A DNA stretch of 64,000 nt from Pyrus communis (taxonomy: Eukaryota > Streptophyta > Magnoliopsida > Rosales > Rosaceae), in NCBI RefSeq assembly GCF_963583255.1, contig NC_084807.1, forward strand, positions 18,256,572 through 18,320,571, written 5' to 3'. Below, one piece after another: positions 49,211 to 62,269 of the stretch (within the stretch, counting starts at the first letter, position 1; each line of letters starts with the position of its first letter). A program made the translations under genes and the position numbers. The notes beneath the pieces are model-generated. The model searched no databases. It was not told the DNA's origin and saw only the letters and a program-made list of their open reading frames with translations.

Positions 49211-51628
49211 TGGCACACCCCGACCCGGAATGTCCAATTGGACTACGAATCAAGCTGTGCTGGCCGACAACTGGAAGGTGAAGAAGCCATAAAGTGTAGT
49301 GTGGTGGAATATGTGAATAAATTTAAACCTAAAAGTGGCTAAATATAAGAGTGCGCTGTGAGCGGGAATGAACCCATTTCACACGTGATGTAAGGGCATA
49401 AGTACTCAGTAAGATAGGGTGAGAATTATACCATTGAAGGTAAACGTCTACATGAAGATTTGCCAAGAATCCTTGTCGATAAGAAAGCTCAGTCCTGAAA
49501 ATAAAGTTTTAATAAAAACCTTTGAAAGCGTTATAACCTCTCGCCGTAAAACATGTATAGTTTCCAAGATATACATACTACATACAATATGAAAACACTC
49601 ACGATAGCCTGCAAAATATCAAGATATCAATACGGCACAATAGTTATATAAGTGCATGACATCAATAATCGTATACTTTCGCATAAGCAAACATATATAT
49701 CAAACCAAGTGCTCATCGACACATGCTGACACACAAGTTCATGCAGAGTTATTCTCACATGAACATGACTGGGTGTAATAATGATATACGCTCTAGTGCT
49801 ATAATCACATGAAGATTAACGCTATTCACAGTTACATACGAGTCGGAGTTGCCTATTGCAACCTGTATAACAGGACTGGCACCTACTTGGATCCAAGGCG
49901 AGTGTGCGGTGCGGATGTAAACATACATGTGAAAGACTGGCCCTGGCCCTGGGTGAGCACTAACGCCGGTGCAGCAAACGATGAGTATAAAACATAAATA
50001 TAGTCATGCCATAGTGGTTTGATAGTTCTAATCAACATAATATCATTCATAGCCGTAGGTATAATCATGGCATCAATAAACATACGCGTACATGTGCATC
50101 CCGTAGGATTTATGATCACTTCGTAATTTTCTGTTATTTCGCTAATTCTTATAAGTATTAGTCTAAGCTAGGCATATGTAGTAAATTCTCTTTCAATGTA
50201 TAAATGAAAACTAATAAATATGTATATACTATATAAAAGATAAGACCCATTCATCTAAAGTCCGCGCTACAACTCCCTAACATGAATATCGAGGCGTCAC
50301 GAATGATCGTCGTCTAGAACAAATATCAAATCACGTCTTAGAATTCTTATCGATAGAACATGTAACTTACATAAAACACATCCCCAATGATGTTCTAGAA
50401 TGATTTGTAACCCATTGACCAAAAGTCAACAGTCTGTCAAAGGTCGATGGTAGGGTCCACAACCCTATGTAACTCAATCCGGAAGATCCGCACCTCAGAT
50501 TTCTGATCCGTAACTTCCCAAGAGTTTCAATAAGCTTCTAGAACAACATCCTAAAGTTTCAGAACGATCAAACGGTTGAATCTCCACCAATCGCTAAAAT
50601 TAAGTGGTAGTTGACGTTTAGATTTACAAACTTAGAAAACCCATCTGGGAGGATCCGTACGTTAGATTCGTGATCCGTTAGTTCCTAATATCCTTAAATA
50701 TTATGTACTATTACGTATTAAAGTTTGGTGATGATCCAATGGTCTGATCATCGAATCGTATAATAATCAAGTGGTGGCCCTTAATGGAAATATAACCAAA
50801 CAATGGAATTTCATCAATCAGATGTCTAATATGAAATCGGGGCACCCATTTTAGCCTGGGGAGGTCAAATGGTGTCTCTGACCACGCGCCGCCCCGACTC
50901 GCAGGAAAATTCAACTATTTCCAAAAATTCTCAAATTTTACAGGAATGAAGATCTTAACGAGTAGAGCATGTTTTATACATGTGGCCAAGTCCAATTTGG
51001 TTGGGAAAAGCCTCAAATCAACATGAACCTGGAAATGGGTGCACTTCAATTCGCGTTCTTCGATGTTCCACCGCCCCTATAGTTGTTTAGGCTTTGTTCC
51101 CGGGGTTGAGGGAAGTCTATTGGTGGCGGTGGTTGGTGGAGTTACCTTCAGATTTGATGGATCGCCGCCCCAAAGCCCGTTGCACCCACTATTGCAATTT
51201 TCCACAATTCCAAACCCAATATCCTCAAATTTGGTGTGGAAATGGTAGAGGAAGGGCCGCGATGATGATTGGGAATGGTGGATTTGCCCAATTCATCGGA
51301 AAAATAGTGAATTTCACTGGAGAAACTCATCGGTCACAACCGGGTAGCGGGTCGAAAAGGAACCCAAACGATTCCTCTAATTCTCTTTTTCCTCATTTCC
51401 CCTCCTTTCTGATTCATTATTCCTTTATTCCTCATTTCTCACAAAATAATATTAAAATAATAATATAATAATTACAAGAAATATATAAAATAATAAATAG
51501 TAATCTTTACAAAAGTACTTTTCGGATTTGTAGTTCCGTAAAATCAACAATCTCGCTAGTAGGGCATTTTTGTCAATTCACTCTTTTATAAATTAATAAA
51601 ATCGTAAAATTTAGGACGGGTTATCACA
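49211..51628 (-). repeat. 3' LTR of the gypsy element (2,418 bp)
   Basis: On the plus strand it begins TGGCACACCCCGACCCGGAA and ends GGACGGGTTATCACA. It is collinear with 55869-58464. It lacks about 120 bp present in the other LTR near 58260-58380, and the ~30-bp piece at 56155-56187. The short open frames shared by both LTRs (for example 49809-49997 and 56507-56695) reflect the LTR duplication. Confidence 0.88.
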
Positions 51629-52649
51629 ACCTACCCACCTTAAAAAAAATTTCATCCCCGAAATTCAAAATCATTTGTTATACAAAAATAGTGAAAAGAC
51701 AGCATAAAAATAAATATGTAAAGAAGATATCAAGTTAGAGTGGTTGCATAAAAGAGAATGCCATTCCGTCGCGATCAGATTGCAGTAATTCCTCTTTCAT
51801 GCCTCGAAACTCAAACTTTCATTCTCCTTCAATACAATACCACAATATAAAATCCTTTATGAAAACATCAAGTCAAAATAGATATATAGTAACATATAGT
51901 CAAAATACGTATATAATATAACGTACAATTTAAAATAATTGTTATGAAGTCAAAACTGAACATAGAAAAATTTCACCTACGCACTTGTAGAGTCACGTAC
52001 TCCGAGAATAAGCATGTAGTAACTTTGGGTCGAGCCCAAACAATAAATAAATAAACTAACGTAAACGGTCTAGTTGTCCACTTGCTTAACGAGTCCAAGG
52101 AATAAGTTATCGATATAATATTCTGCAGCCCGCAATACCGACAACTCACAGTTGTCTCGGTAAGTAAGTAACAAATTCCCGAGGGTGCAATATTACCATC
52201 ATGCCCCTCCTTGGAAAATACACATAAATCATCCAATTAGTGCCTCAATCGCGCTCATGTACCGCCCTCTCGGGCGACAGCGTAAATAGCACACAATTTG
52301 CTACATTGTAATCTTGATCATTCAACTACTTGTTCACAATACTCTTTTGCCAATCATGTGCTATGCATAAAATTTCCATACTATGTCTCAACAATGCCAT
52401 ACCCAAAACCAAAAATTGTAATTATAATTGTAGTTGCAAGCAACTAAAATAAAGATAACTATGTGTTACCACCATGCTAATTGTAGAATGAACAAAATGC
52501 AACATGTCCACTAAGGTTTGAGTAGCTCGTTTCATACTAATCGTTAGTCTGAGGGTGAAATGTGGTACGTGACAAAGCTTAATACACATGGCCTTCAAGA
52601 AGGCTTCCCAAGACTTGGAAATGAAACACGTGTCACGGTGAGATATAGT

Positions 52650-52653
<4 letters not shown>

Positions 52654-52705
<52 letters not shown>
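52654..52705. repeat. (AC)26 microsatellite
   Basis: Uninterrupted AC dinucleotide run of 52 bp inside the gypsy interior. Confidence 0.95.
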
Positions 52706-52706
<1 letters not shown>

Positions 52707-55700
52707 ATATAACCAAACAATGTAGTTCATAACGCCATAGTGAGCAGGTTCATATTGAATTTCCCTCGAGTTTAGCAAAACTATGCCAAGAAGAACAATC
52801 AAGAATTTGAGGGTCAAACAAGTCCATCAAATCTAGAATACAAGGTAATTGAAATTAATGCATGACATCTCGCTACAATGGTAGCTTCTGGAACATTCAA
52901 TCACCAACGGTAAGGATTCGCTTATCAGAGTATTTGTTGGGTGATTGAGGAATTAATAGTCACAACTAAAATCTAAATGTTTGGGCGATTCACCTAAACG
53001 GTCTATTCGCTTCAAAATTAGTACGAAGTGCAATAGGGTAGACACGTACGCAAGGGTGACTGGAATGCTTTCCGACATAAAAGGTGAATATGAAATCACA
53101 GTCAAAGTAGATGTTGATCAAAACGTCAGAAAATCTAAAAATTTCAAGAATGAGTAATTTAACTAAATGGTCTAAAATGTAGTCCCTCTAGACCAACAGA
53201 AAGTGAGCTGACTTGTCAAATTGATCGATAATCACTGAAACATTATCATGATATCCACATGTACAAGATACCTCGTACCAGGAGCTTATGGTGATATTTC
53301 CCATCTCCATTCAGATACAGAAAGTGAGCATAACCACTCAAACGATTTCTTGATAATTTGTAAGCAATGTCAACCCAACGCTCATGAGTTCTAACTAAAA
53401 TGAAATAGACAGGCCGAAAGCATTTCAAGAGTAGATAATGTCTTTTGTTGTGGTAAACAATAATTACATTTACACAACGGGGATGATACACGATTGTGTA
53501 ATCGTAGATGTTGATTTGGTTCCTCTATCGCCATTGTCAGAAATATAATTCTTTTCAAATGGATATGTACTTGCGAGGTCTAAGATTGATAGAGATTTTG
53601 GACATGTTTCTCTACAGAGAAGTATCATCCGATTTTCAAGTAATGATGGTAATTGTTGACTCTAAGTCATGAATAAGATGGTTCATTCCTACACGTTGGG
53701 AAATATAAGCGATACTCCGTCATGCTGCCTCTATATAGCCGAAATGTCCAAAGAACACGTCATCTTGGATTTCCAAAATGATCATTATCATCAAAAGGTG
53801 TAAAACGATGGTAAGATAAGACAACAATACAGTTGCTAGAAACTTTATTCATAATCAACATCGCAACTAACCTAACTTTCCTCAGTCGTAAATGAGGAAA
53901 AACAATATAGCTGAAGGATCACTAACAAATTGTTGATAAAATAGACAAGACCAAAGATATCTCGAATTTCACCACACTTTGTGAGAATTTCAACTTTCTT
54001 CTGCTAAACCCTTTTTGGAAAAAGAAAAGATTATTGTTTATGGAAATCACGTCTCCTAAGAAAAGTACCGATTTAATCAAAGTTAGCAGTTAAGGACTTT
54101 GTTCTAAAGCGATTATTGATATTTAGAGAATTTTGTCTCACTGTCGAGGTAGATGAAAAGGTCGTCAATAAGACCACTACGAATTCGTCAGGCCATGAAG
54201 GAAAACTCGGGTTACAAAGGTCAGTCGGGTCGGCCAGTAATTCGAAGTATGGGTATTAACGGTTATAATCGTCACCTAATTGGGCTGCTAAAATCTAGGT
54301 ACGATCCTAAGGTTCAGTCTTTCGCCTTCGCAAATAGGTTCGAGGTTCCCTAGATAAGGTGTTTGGTTGGGTAAATTTCTAATCAGTAAACTTTTGTAAC
54401 TAAGTTCTCACAATGATGTAGGACTTGTTCGAAGGATGCAAGGAAAAACTGGTATAGTAAGTGAAAGTGGATTGATGATGTACTTCACTCCACCATTTGG
54501 TGATATCTAATCTGACGCCAGAGGTGTACGTCCTCGGACGTACCATACTACTTCCTTTCACTACGCCATGTGCAAATAGATCTTCGTATCTTTCTCGATA
54601 CTCAAATCACTCTAACAGTGAGAAATCAACTCGTACTCCGATTTTACTGTATACCTGTGGAAGTGATTGAAAAGGTGACTGGTTGAAGAGGTTTTGAATA
54701 CCTAAGTGGAAAACATGGTTAAAACAACTGCAAGTTTACAATCCTCTTACAAAACTTGATCTTAAGTTTCCATGATTTAGTTTCTTTGGCTCAGGTAGTC
54801 ACTCTTAATCAGTCTATCAATCATGCCACTAATTAACACATATACGATATTTTGATATTGTTCGCTACCCTGAAACTGTGAACCGACATTCTGGTAGAAA
54901 GGTATCACTCCCAGATACTAGTACCTATGTCCGGTATCAGAAATCATACCACCTGAATATTGGTTGACAATTCCTAGATATTGAACAGTATAATCAATTA
55001 GTAGCGCCACTATAGGCTGATTATAGGCTAGAGCCCACTATGGTAGTTAGTTTCAAATGATTAGTAAGGAACTGGTCCTGTGAGTTGGTTTCATTAATTC
55101 TAGGGAAAATACTTACTACTTTGGGGGTTTCTACTGACTGTAGGTATAACAACTCGTACACCTGTGCCTATGCTCGTCGAAATGACGAGTACATTACCAA
55201 AAGAAATTCGGAAAACTAGTATTGGTCGGAACGTCCTAAAGTCAGAAAGGAAGTTGTTATTAATCTACTTTAGAACGGACTTAAACAGAAGTCGATCTTC
55301 CTCTTGAAATGATCACTAATGCGTTTGAAAAGATTAGTGCTATTGGGGACCAAAAGTGATTATCCCAAGATGTTCTCCCGTCGAGTGCTACTGTTTTAGC
55401 ATGACATTGTCACACGAGACATTTCTGGAAATTTTGACGAAGTAAACTTTGTAGGAATTCTAATAAATGATATATTAACGGATGCTGCCAAGGAATCAAA
55501 ACTATTTATGGTTTCCATTCTCGAAAAGGTTGGTAGAAATGACTAAATGGTAGTGGAATTGGTAGGTAAATCCCTCGTAATGCACAACTATCGATATGGT
55601 AGCCCTGCCTCAGGGCCATCAACTTATCTCAAATCTACATCTTTCCTTGGTAGGGAAAGTTTTCACTCAAAGTTTAAAGGAGGTCGCCAAATCGATTTTC

Positions 55701-55868
55701 TCGAATGTGAACAAGTCGCCTAATCCGTTCGAAACTTAGGAAAACCTAACACGTTTTTCGTAGTCGACGACGTGGCAAAATTCAACATTTAGGCTCAAGA
55801 ATCAAGAATGCTGACATCACATGTTTGAGGAATGCAATACTGCCTAAACTTATGCTCTGATATCAAAC

Positions 55869-58464
55869 TAACACACCCCGACCCGGAATGTCCACTTGGA
55901 CTTCAAATCAAACTGTGCTGGCCAACACCTGGAAGGTGACGAAGCCATAAAGTGTAGTATGGTGGAATTTGTGAATAAATTTAAACCTAAATTGCCTAAA
56001 TATAAGAGTGTGCTATGAGCGGGAATGAACCCATTTCACACCTAATGTCAGAGCATAAGTACAGTACAGTACGATAAGATGAGAATTATACCATCAAAGG
56101 TAATCGTCTCCACCAAGAGTTGCCAAGAATCCTCGTCGATAGGAAAGTTCAGCTACTAAAACCTGGAGGGGCAAAAAACAAGGGTTAGTGGGTCTGAAAA
56201 TAAAGTTTTAATAAAAATCTTTGAAAACGTTATAACCCCTTGCCGTAAAACATGTATAGTTTCCAAGTTATACATACTACATATAGTACGAAAATACTCA
56301 CGGTAGCCTGTAAAATATCAAGATATCAATACGACACAATAGTTCATATATAAGTGCATGACGTCAGTAATCGTATACTTTCGCATAAGCAAACATATCA
56401 AACCAAGTGCTCATCGACACATGCTGACACACGAGTTCATGCAGAGTTAATCTGACATGAACAGGATTGGGTGTAATAATGATATACGCTCTAGTGTTAC
56501 AATCATGTGAAGACTGGCGCTATTCGCGGTCATATACGAGTCGGAGTTGCCTATTGTAACCTGTACGACAGGACTAGGACCTACTTAGATCCAAGGCGAG
56601 CGTGCCGTGAGAATGCGAACATACACGTGAAAGACTGGCCCTGGCCCTGGGCGAGCACTAACACCAGTGCAGCAAACGATGAGCATAAAACATAAATATA
56701 GTCATGCCATAATGGTTTAATAGGTCTAATCAACATAATATCATTCGTGGCCGTACGTATAATCATGGCATCAATAAACATACGCATACATGTGCATCCC
56801 GTAGGATTTATGATCACTTCGTAATTTTCCGTTATTTCGCTAATTCTTATAAGCATTAGTCTAAGCTAGGCATACGTAGTAAATTTTCTTTCAATGTACA
56901 AATGAAAACTAACAAATATGTATATACTATATAAAAGAAAAGACCTACTCACCTGAAGTCCGCGCTACAACTCTCTAGCACGAATATCGAGGTGTCACGA
57001 ACGATCATCGCCTAGAACAAATATCAAATCATGTCTCAAAATTATTATTGATAGAACACGTAACTTACACAAAATATATCCCTAAAGACGTTCTAGAATG
57101 ATTTGTAGCCCATTGACCAAAAGTCAAATGTCGGTCAAAGGTCGACGGTAGGATCCACTACCCTATGTAACTCGATCCAGAAGATCCGTATCTCATATTT
57201 TAGATTTGTAACTTCCCAAGAGTTTCAATAAGCTTCTAGAACAATATCCTAAAGTTTCGAAACGATCCAACGGTCGGATCTCCACCAATCGCTAAAATTA
57301 AGTGGCGGCCGACGTTTAGATTTACGAACTTAGAAAACCCATCCGGAAAGATCCGTACGTCAGATTCTTGATTCGTCAATTCCTAATATCCTTAAATATT
57401 ATGTACTATTACGTATTAAAGTTTGGTGACGGTCCAGTGGTCGGATCATTGTATCATATAATAACCAAGTGGCGGCCCTTAAAGGAAATATAACCAAGTA
57501 ATGGAATTTCGTCAATCGGATGTCTAATATGGAATCAGGGCATCCATTTTATCCTAGGGAGTTCAAGTGGTGTCTCTGCCCACGTGCGGCAGCGGGCTGC
57601 CTTGGCTTGCCGGAAAATTCAACTATTTCCAAAAATTCTCAAATTTTACAAGAATGAATATCTCAATGAATAGAGTAAGTTTTATACTTGTGGCCAAGTC
57701 CAATTTGGTCGGGAAAAGCCTTAATCACCACGAACCCGCCGAACCCCTAGAAATGGGTGCACTTTAATTCGTCTTCTCCGGTGTTCCACCGCCCTTACAG
57801 TTTTTTGGGTTTTGTTCCTGGGGTTGAGGGAAGTCTATTAGTGGTGGTGGTTGGTGGAGTTACCTTCGGATTTGATGGATCGCCGCCCCAAAGCCCGTTG
57901 CACCCACTGGTGCAATTTTCCACAATTCTGAACCCAATCTCCTCAAATTTGGTGTGGAAATGGTAGAGGAATGGCCGAGATGATGATTGGGAGTGGTGGA
58001 TTGGCCCAATTCATTGGAAAAATTGTGAATTTCTCCAGAGAAACTCACCGGTCACAATCGGGTCGCAGGTCGAAAGGGAACCCGGCTTGTTCTTCTCATT
58101 CTCTCTTTCCTCCATTCCCTTCATTTCCTATTCATTCTTCCTTTATTCCTCATTTCTCACAAAATAATATTAAAATAATAATATAATAATTACAAGAAAT
58201 ATATAAAATAATAAATAGTAATCTTTACAAAAGTACTTTTCGGATTTGTAGTTCCGTAAAACCCCTATTGTAACTCCGGTTTCGATTCAAATTACGCTTA
58301 CGCAATCGTCCCGTCGAGAACTTTGAGAGTACAGTAAAATAAGAACTTGCATGCGGCACTAAATGACAGTCAACGAAAATCAACAATCTCGCCAATAGGG
58401 CATTTTCGTCAATTCACTCTTTTAAAAATTAATAAAATCGTAAAATTAGGGATGGGTTATCACA
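55869..58464 (-). repeat. 5' LTR of the gypsy element (2,596 bp)
   Basis: It begins TAACACACCCCGACCCGGAA on the plus strand, so the terminal CA of the coding strand is TA here. It ends GGATGGGTTATCACA. It is the longer and probably more complete LTR copy. Confidence 0.88.
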
Positions 58465-58674
58465 TTTTTATTTTTAATTTGTACCCATTTTTAATTTGCA
58501 ACCCTTTTTTTTTCATTTGTACCCCATTTTCTTTTTTAATTTGTACCCATATATTAATTCCTTTTTGTGCCCATATTTTTTTAACTTTTATTTGTATTTG
58601 TACCCCATTTTTAATTTTGCTAAATTACCTATGCTAATTATGTGTATTTATTTTATGTTTTAGAATATATCAAT

Positions 58675-60458
58675 TGTCACATCATGGGCTCGACATCACC
58701 GTAGCATGATATTTGTTTGCTTTGGGCCCCGACCACACCCTCATGGTTTTGTTTTTGGGAACTCAAACGAGAACTTCCCAGTGGGTCACCCATCATGGGA
58801 ATGCTCTCGCCTGAACTCGCTTAACTTCGGAGTTCCGATGAACTCTGAAGCCAGTGAGCTCCCAAAATGCCTCGTGTTAGGTAGAGATGGGAATATACAT
58901 ATAAGGCTTACAGGATCCACTCCCTTGGGTGATGTGGGATGTAACAATCCACCCTCCTTAGGCACCCGACATCCTCGTCGGCACACTCGCACCACATGAC
59001 AGAGTGGCTCTGATACCAAATTATCACATCCTGACCTGGGCTCCCACCATATCCCAGGCTCGACTCTACCGTAGCACGATATTGTCCACTTTGGGCTTCG
59101 ACCACTCCCTCACGGTTTTGTTTCTGGGAACTCACATGAGAACTTCCCAGTGGGTCACCCATCTTGGGAATGCTCTCGCCCGAACTTGCTTAACTTCGGA
59201 GTTTTGATGAACTCCGAAGCCAGTAAGCTCCCAAAAGGCCTCATGCTAGGTAAAAATGGGAATATACTGTTTGGACCCAAAATTAGACCATCGGCTCGAG
59301 TAATCGAGGCCGTTGAGTACGCGTACTTCCAACCATCGGATGAAAAGTGAAGGTAATTTTGCTATTATTGAAAGATATATTGTGGTTTTAATCATGGCAC
59401 TATCTTTTAATATGTTTTAGCCCTTCTCTGCATGGGATAATATTAAGTAGAAGAATTGAATTCATTTGCAATTTTTTAAATCAGCACATGCATATACGTG
59501 GAAGGTTGGGAGATTATTTCCCAGGTAATTATGCACCACAAGTTTGTGATGGTTATCTCCAGAAAGCAACCAACCACAGCGGTGTACGTGGATTGGTGGT
59601 TATTTTGATGGGCCTTATTTGATCAAATCCAAGCATGCAGGCTATCTTGGGATTTGATGTGATAGGGCTGAGCACAAGGATTGAATGGGGTTGCAATTTT
59701 GACTAATTTCAGAGTTTTGGGAGTAGTAAGGCTTATCTGACGCAATCGGTGGAAGAGTTCTAATGCATGGCGGAAGCCTATATCAGCTTATCAACCAACA
59801 CGCATATGTCCCTATAAATACAGAGGTAGTGGCAATGTAAAAGAGGACCTTTAATTCAACACACAACTGCCCTGCGCAAACCTCTCAAACATGTTGAGAT
59901 TTTTTTTTTTCTTTTTTTTTTCGCCAACACATCTTCAGTTTGGATAAACAATACTGTTGCCGTAGAATCAGCCGTTCCTAGAGCACCTTCAGTTTGGATA
60001 AACAACATTGTGTCGAGGCCGACTGGTTATCTATCCAAGTCTCGGTTGAGAAGGATTTTCGAATCCTTATTGGCAGAGGTCATCTTATTAGCCTTCTCGG
60101 CGAGGTGATGTATTACCAGGTTACTACATTCAGCACCCTGAGAGCCAGATTTGATATTGAACTTCACAGAACTAGCAGCCTTGTCTTCAGGCTTTAGAAC
60201 CCGAAGGCCGAGACGTGTTTCTTCCTCGGCCATAGTCACAAGATTAAGAAGTCAACAGCGCTCTCAACGCAACATCAACAAATTGTACTCCTCGGCCAAG
60301 CTAGGCTGACGAGTTGGCATGCCCTGCATCAATCGAAGGACGTAGTTAGCTCATTAGTTACTCGGCCTGCGCGCCACGTAGGCTTTATAATTTTTAAGGT
60401 CAACATTTACATCTATGGCTTATAGGATCTACTCCCCTGGGCAATGTGGGATGTAACA
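58675..60458 (-). mobile_element. Cassandra TRIM with a nested solo LTR
   Basis: It is flanked by TCAAT at 58670-58674 and 60459-60463. The low-coordinate LTR is 58675-58946 (about 22 bp shorter than the 294-bp norm, through a deletion between CACATC repeats). The interior is 58947-59021, with TGGCTCTGATACCAAAT giving the tRNA-iMet primer site on the minus strand. The second LTR is 59022-59267 plus 60411-60458, interrupted by 59268-60405. The 5S-derived block is seen in both. It inserted into R2. Confidence 0.92.
59268..60405 (+). mobile_element. 1,138-bp solo LTR nested in Cassandra
   Basis: It starts TGTTTGGACCCAAAATTAGA and ends AAGGTCAACA, the canonical TG...CA. The flanking 5-mers are TATAC (59263-59267) and TTTAC (60406-60410), a target duplication with one change. 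A TATAAATA motif at 59813-59820 fits an LTR promoter and suggests plus orientation. No coding sequence is seen. The family is not identified. Confidence 0.75.
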
Positions 60459-60751
60459 TCAATAGTTATTTTTTAAAATATGTTAATTATTATGTGGGTG
60501 TACATTAAATTTTTTTTCTATAATTTTGTGAAGAACAATATTACTCTAAAATTGATTATTAACAATTTATTATATTTTAAAAATATTATTTGAATTTGTT
60601 TAGATTTCATAATTTGTGGGACATTAAATGCATAATTGCATGAGTTAAATTGCTTAAATGATGCTAAGTACATCCATCAAAATATTTAAACAAACAAGGT
60701 TTCAATCTAACAATTAGGTTGATTAGGGACCGGAACCAAAATAAACAAAGC

Positions 60752-61462
60752 GGAAAAATTAGGTTCTCATCCATACTTTTCCTCCTCCATTGATTAAAAT
60801 CTTATTCTTTTTCAATTTTTTTATCAAGGTCCTTAGATTTTAATAAACGTCATTAATCAATAATAAAATATTTTTTTTATTTCTAAATAAGTAAATATAT
60901 TCATTTAATGTTAGAAACTTTACATTTGATATATGGTATATCCATATTTATGGCCAAATTTTTTTATCATATATTTTTTAGTTTGTACCCATTTTTAATT
61001 TGCAGCCCTTTTTTTAATTTGTACCCATTTTCTTTTTTAATTTGTACCCATGTATTAATTCCTTTTTGTGCCCATATTTTTTTAACTTTTATTTGTATTT
61101 GTACCCATTTTTAATTTTGCTAAATGTACCCATGCTAATTATATGTATTTATTTTATGTTTTAAATATATCAATAGTTATTTTTTTAGAAAAATATGTTA
61201 ATTATTATGTGGGTACATTATTTGTTTTTTGCTATACTTTTTGTGAAGAACAATATTACTCTAAAATTGATTTTTAACTATTTATTATATTTTAAAAATG
61301 TAATTTGAATTTGTTTAGATTTCATAATTTGTGTTACATTAAATGCATAATTGAATGAGTTAAATCTCTTAAATGATGCTAAGGACCTCAATCAAAATAT
61401 TTAAACAAACAAGGTTTCAATCTAATAATTAGGTTGATTAGGGACCGGAACCAAAATGACTC
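60752..61462 (+). repeat. R3: ~710-bp AT-rich repeat, intact copy
   Basis: It starts GGAAAAATTAGGTTCTCATC and ends CCGGAACCAAAATGACTC. At 711 bp it is collinear with R1 and R2. It is directly followed by TTATAATTT, the same 9-mer that precedes R1. Confidence 0.78.
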
Positions 61463-62269
61463 TTATAATTTTTTGCGTCAGGCGCGTGCATTAAACGTGA
61501 GAGTGAAACGTGTGTCAGGGGACAAAAAAGGTCTGTGGGGCCCGTGCTACAGTGCTCCTAATGCATGGTGATGTGGCTTGTTCTTGTGCGTTGGATTTTA
61601 ATCATTGGATTTCCAATAGTAAAAAAATTGAATTCAAACCCAACGGTTGGCACACGTGGCTGGGCCATTGAATTTTAAACAATCATATAATCCAACGATT
61701 CTTACTAATACTTCAACTGTCATATAATTCAACGGTTCTTAGAGTGAGAGATTCGAAGAATGACTGCACTAAAAGAAGCAAAAATAATACATGCATTTAC
61801 TTAACACATTACCATTGAACGGTCATAATGCAACTAAAACGAAAAAGTTATCATATTTGACCGTTATATAATGAATCTATTACAATACTGTAGCCAGTTA
61901 AATTTGAGCATGAGTGAGATCAATTATTCACTACGAAAGAGTGAATTTGGGCTCAGTTTTAGCCCAAATACATTAAGTCCTAAAAGCCCAGTCAAATTTC
62001 TGCCACAGGGAGTCCACATCGACAGCCAGCAAGCAGCACCGCAACTTATGCCAAGAATCATACATTTAAGTCCTAAAAGCCCCAATTTGTTTGGCGCCCT
62101 CAGCTCCACGCTAACTTATGCCAAGAATCATACGTCGTTTCAAACTCATACGCAATGACTCACTCTCTGGCGTCTTCCCAATGAACAATTTCACAATCTT
62201 CTTCCAAATATTCAATAAATCTCCGGGCTTTCTGCAAGACCAACAGACAAAGACCAGGAGGAGGAGGAA
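61463..62269 (+). other. upstream region of the MTM1 gene
   Basis: The promoter-side region contains ~40-bp sub-repeats of the 'CAACGGTT' and 'ATATAATYCAACG' kind (61640-61745), a block shared with 38845-38990, and a local duplication of AACTTATGCCAAGAATCATA (at 62042 and 62112). No coding exon is seen before 62270. Confidence 0.5.

Larger units (their letters stand above)
49211..58464 (-). mobile_element. Ty3-gypsy LTR retrotransposon, complete ends, decayed interior
   Basis: A 9,254-bp element on the minus strand. Both LTRs are present and the flanks carry TTTTT at 49206-49210 and 58465-58469. The primer-binding site next to the 5' LTR (55854-55868) reads GTTTGATATCAGAGC on the coding strand, close to the tRNA-iMet site TGGTATCAGAGC. 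The purine tract AAGGTGGGTAGGT lies beside the 3' LTR (just right of 51628). The 4.2-kb interior is badly decayed. The clearest coding trace is V-I-I-D-Q-F-D-K-S-A-H-F-L at about 53195-53235, the gypsy integrase motif VIVDRLTKSAHFLP. No intact frame remains. It inserted into R2. Confidence 0.85.
48987..60742 (+). repeat. R2: ~710-bp AT-rich repeat split by two insertions
   Basis: It starts GGAAAAATTAGGTTCCCATC at 48987 and ends GGACCGGAACCAAAAT at 60742. Excluding inserts and duplicated targets, its pieces (48987-49210, 58470-58674, 60464-60742) sum to about 708 bp and line up with R1 and R3. The inserts are a gypsy element at 49211-58464 and a Cassandra element at 58675-60458. R3 follows only 9 bp after its end. 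Confidence 0.8.

Noticed and set aside
49809..49997. open frame repeated in both gypsy LTRs (also 56507-56695)
   Set aside because: The two copies are alike because LTRs are duplicates. Other LTR frames (51039-51248 and 57757-57966) behave the same. No protein family is recognised.
52654..52705. AC repeat read as a Cys-Val-rich peptide on the minus strand (52422-52817)
   Set aside because: Translation of a microsatellite.
54153..54353. open frame in the gypsy interior, plus strand
   Set aside because: It is antisense to the element's coding strand and lacks motifs.
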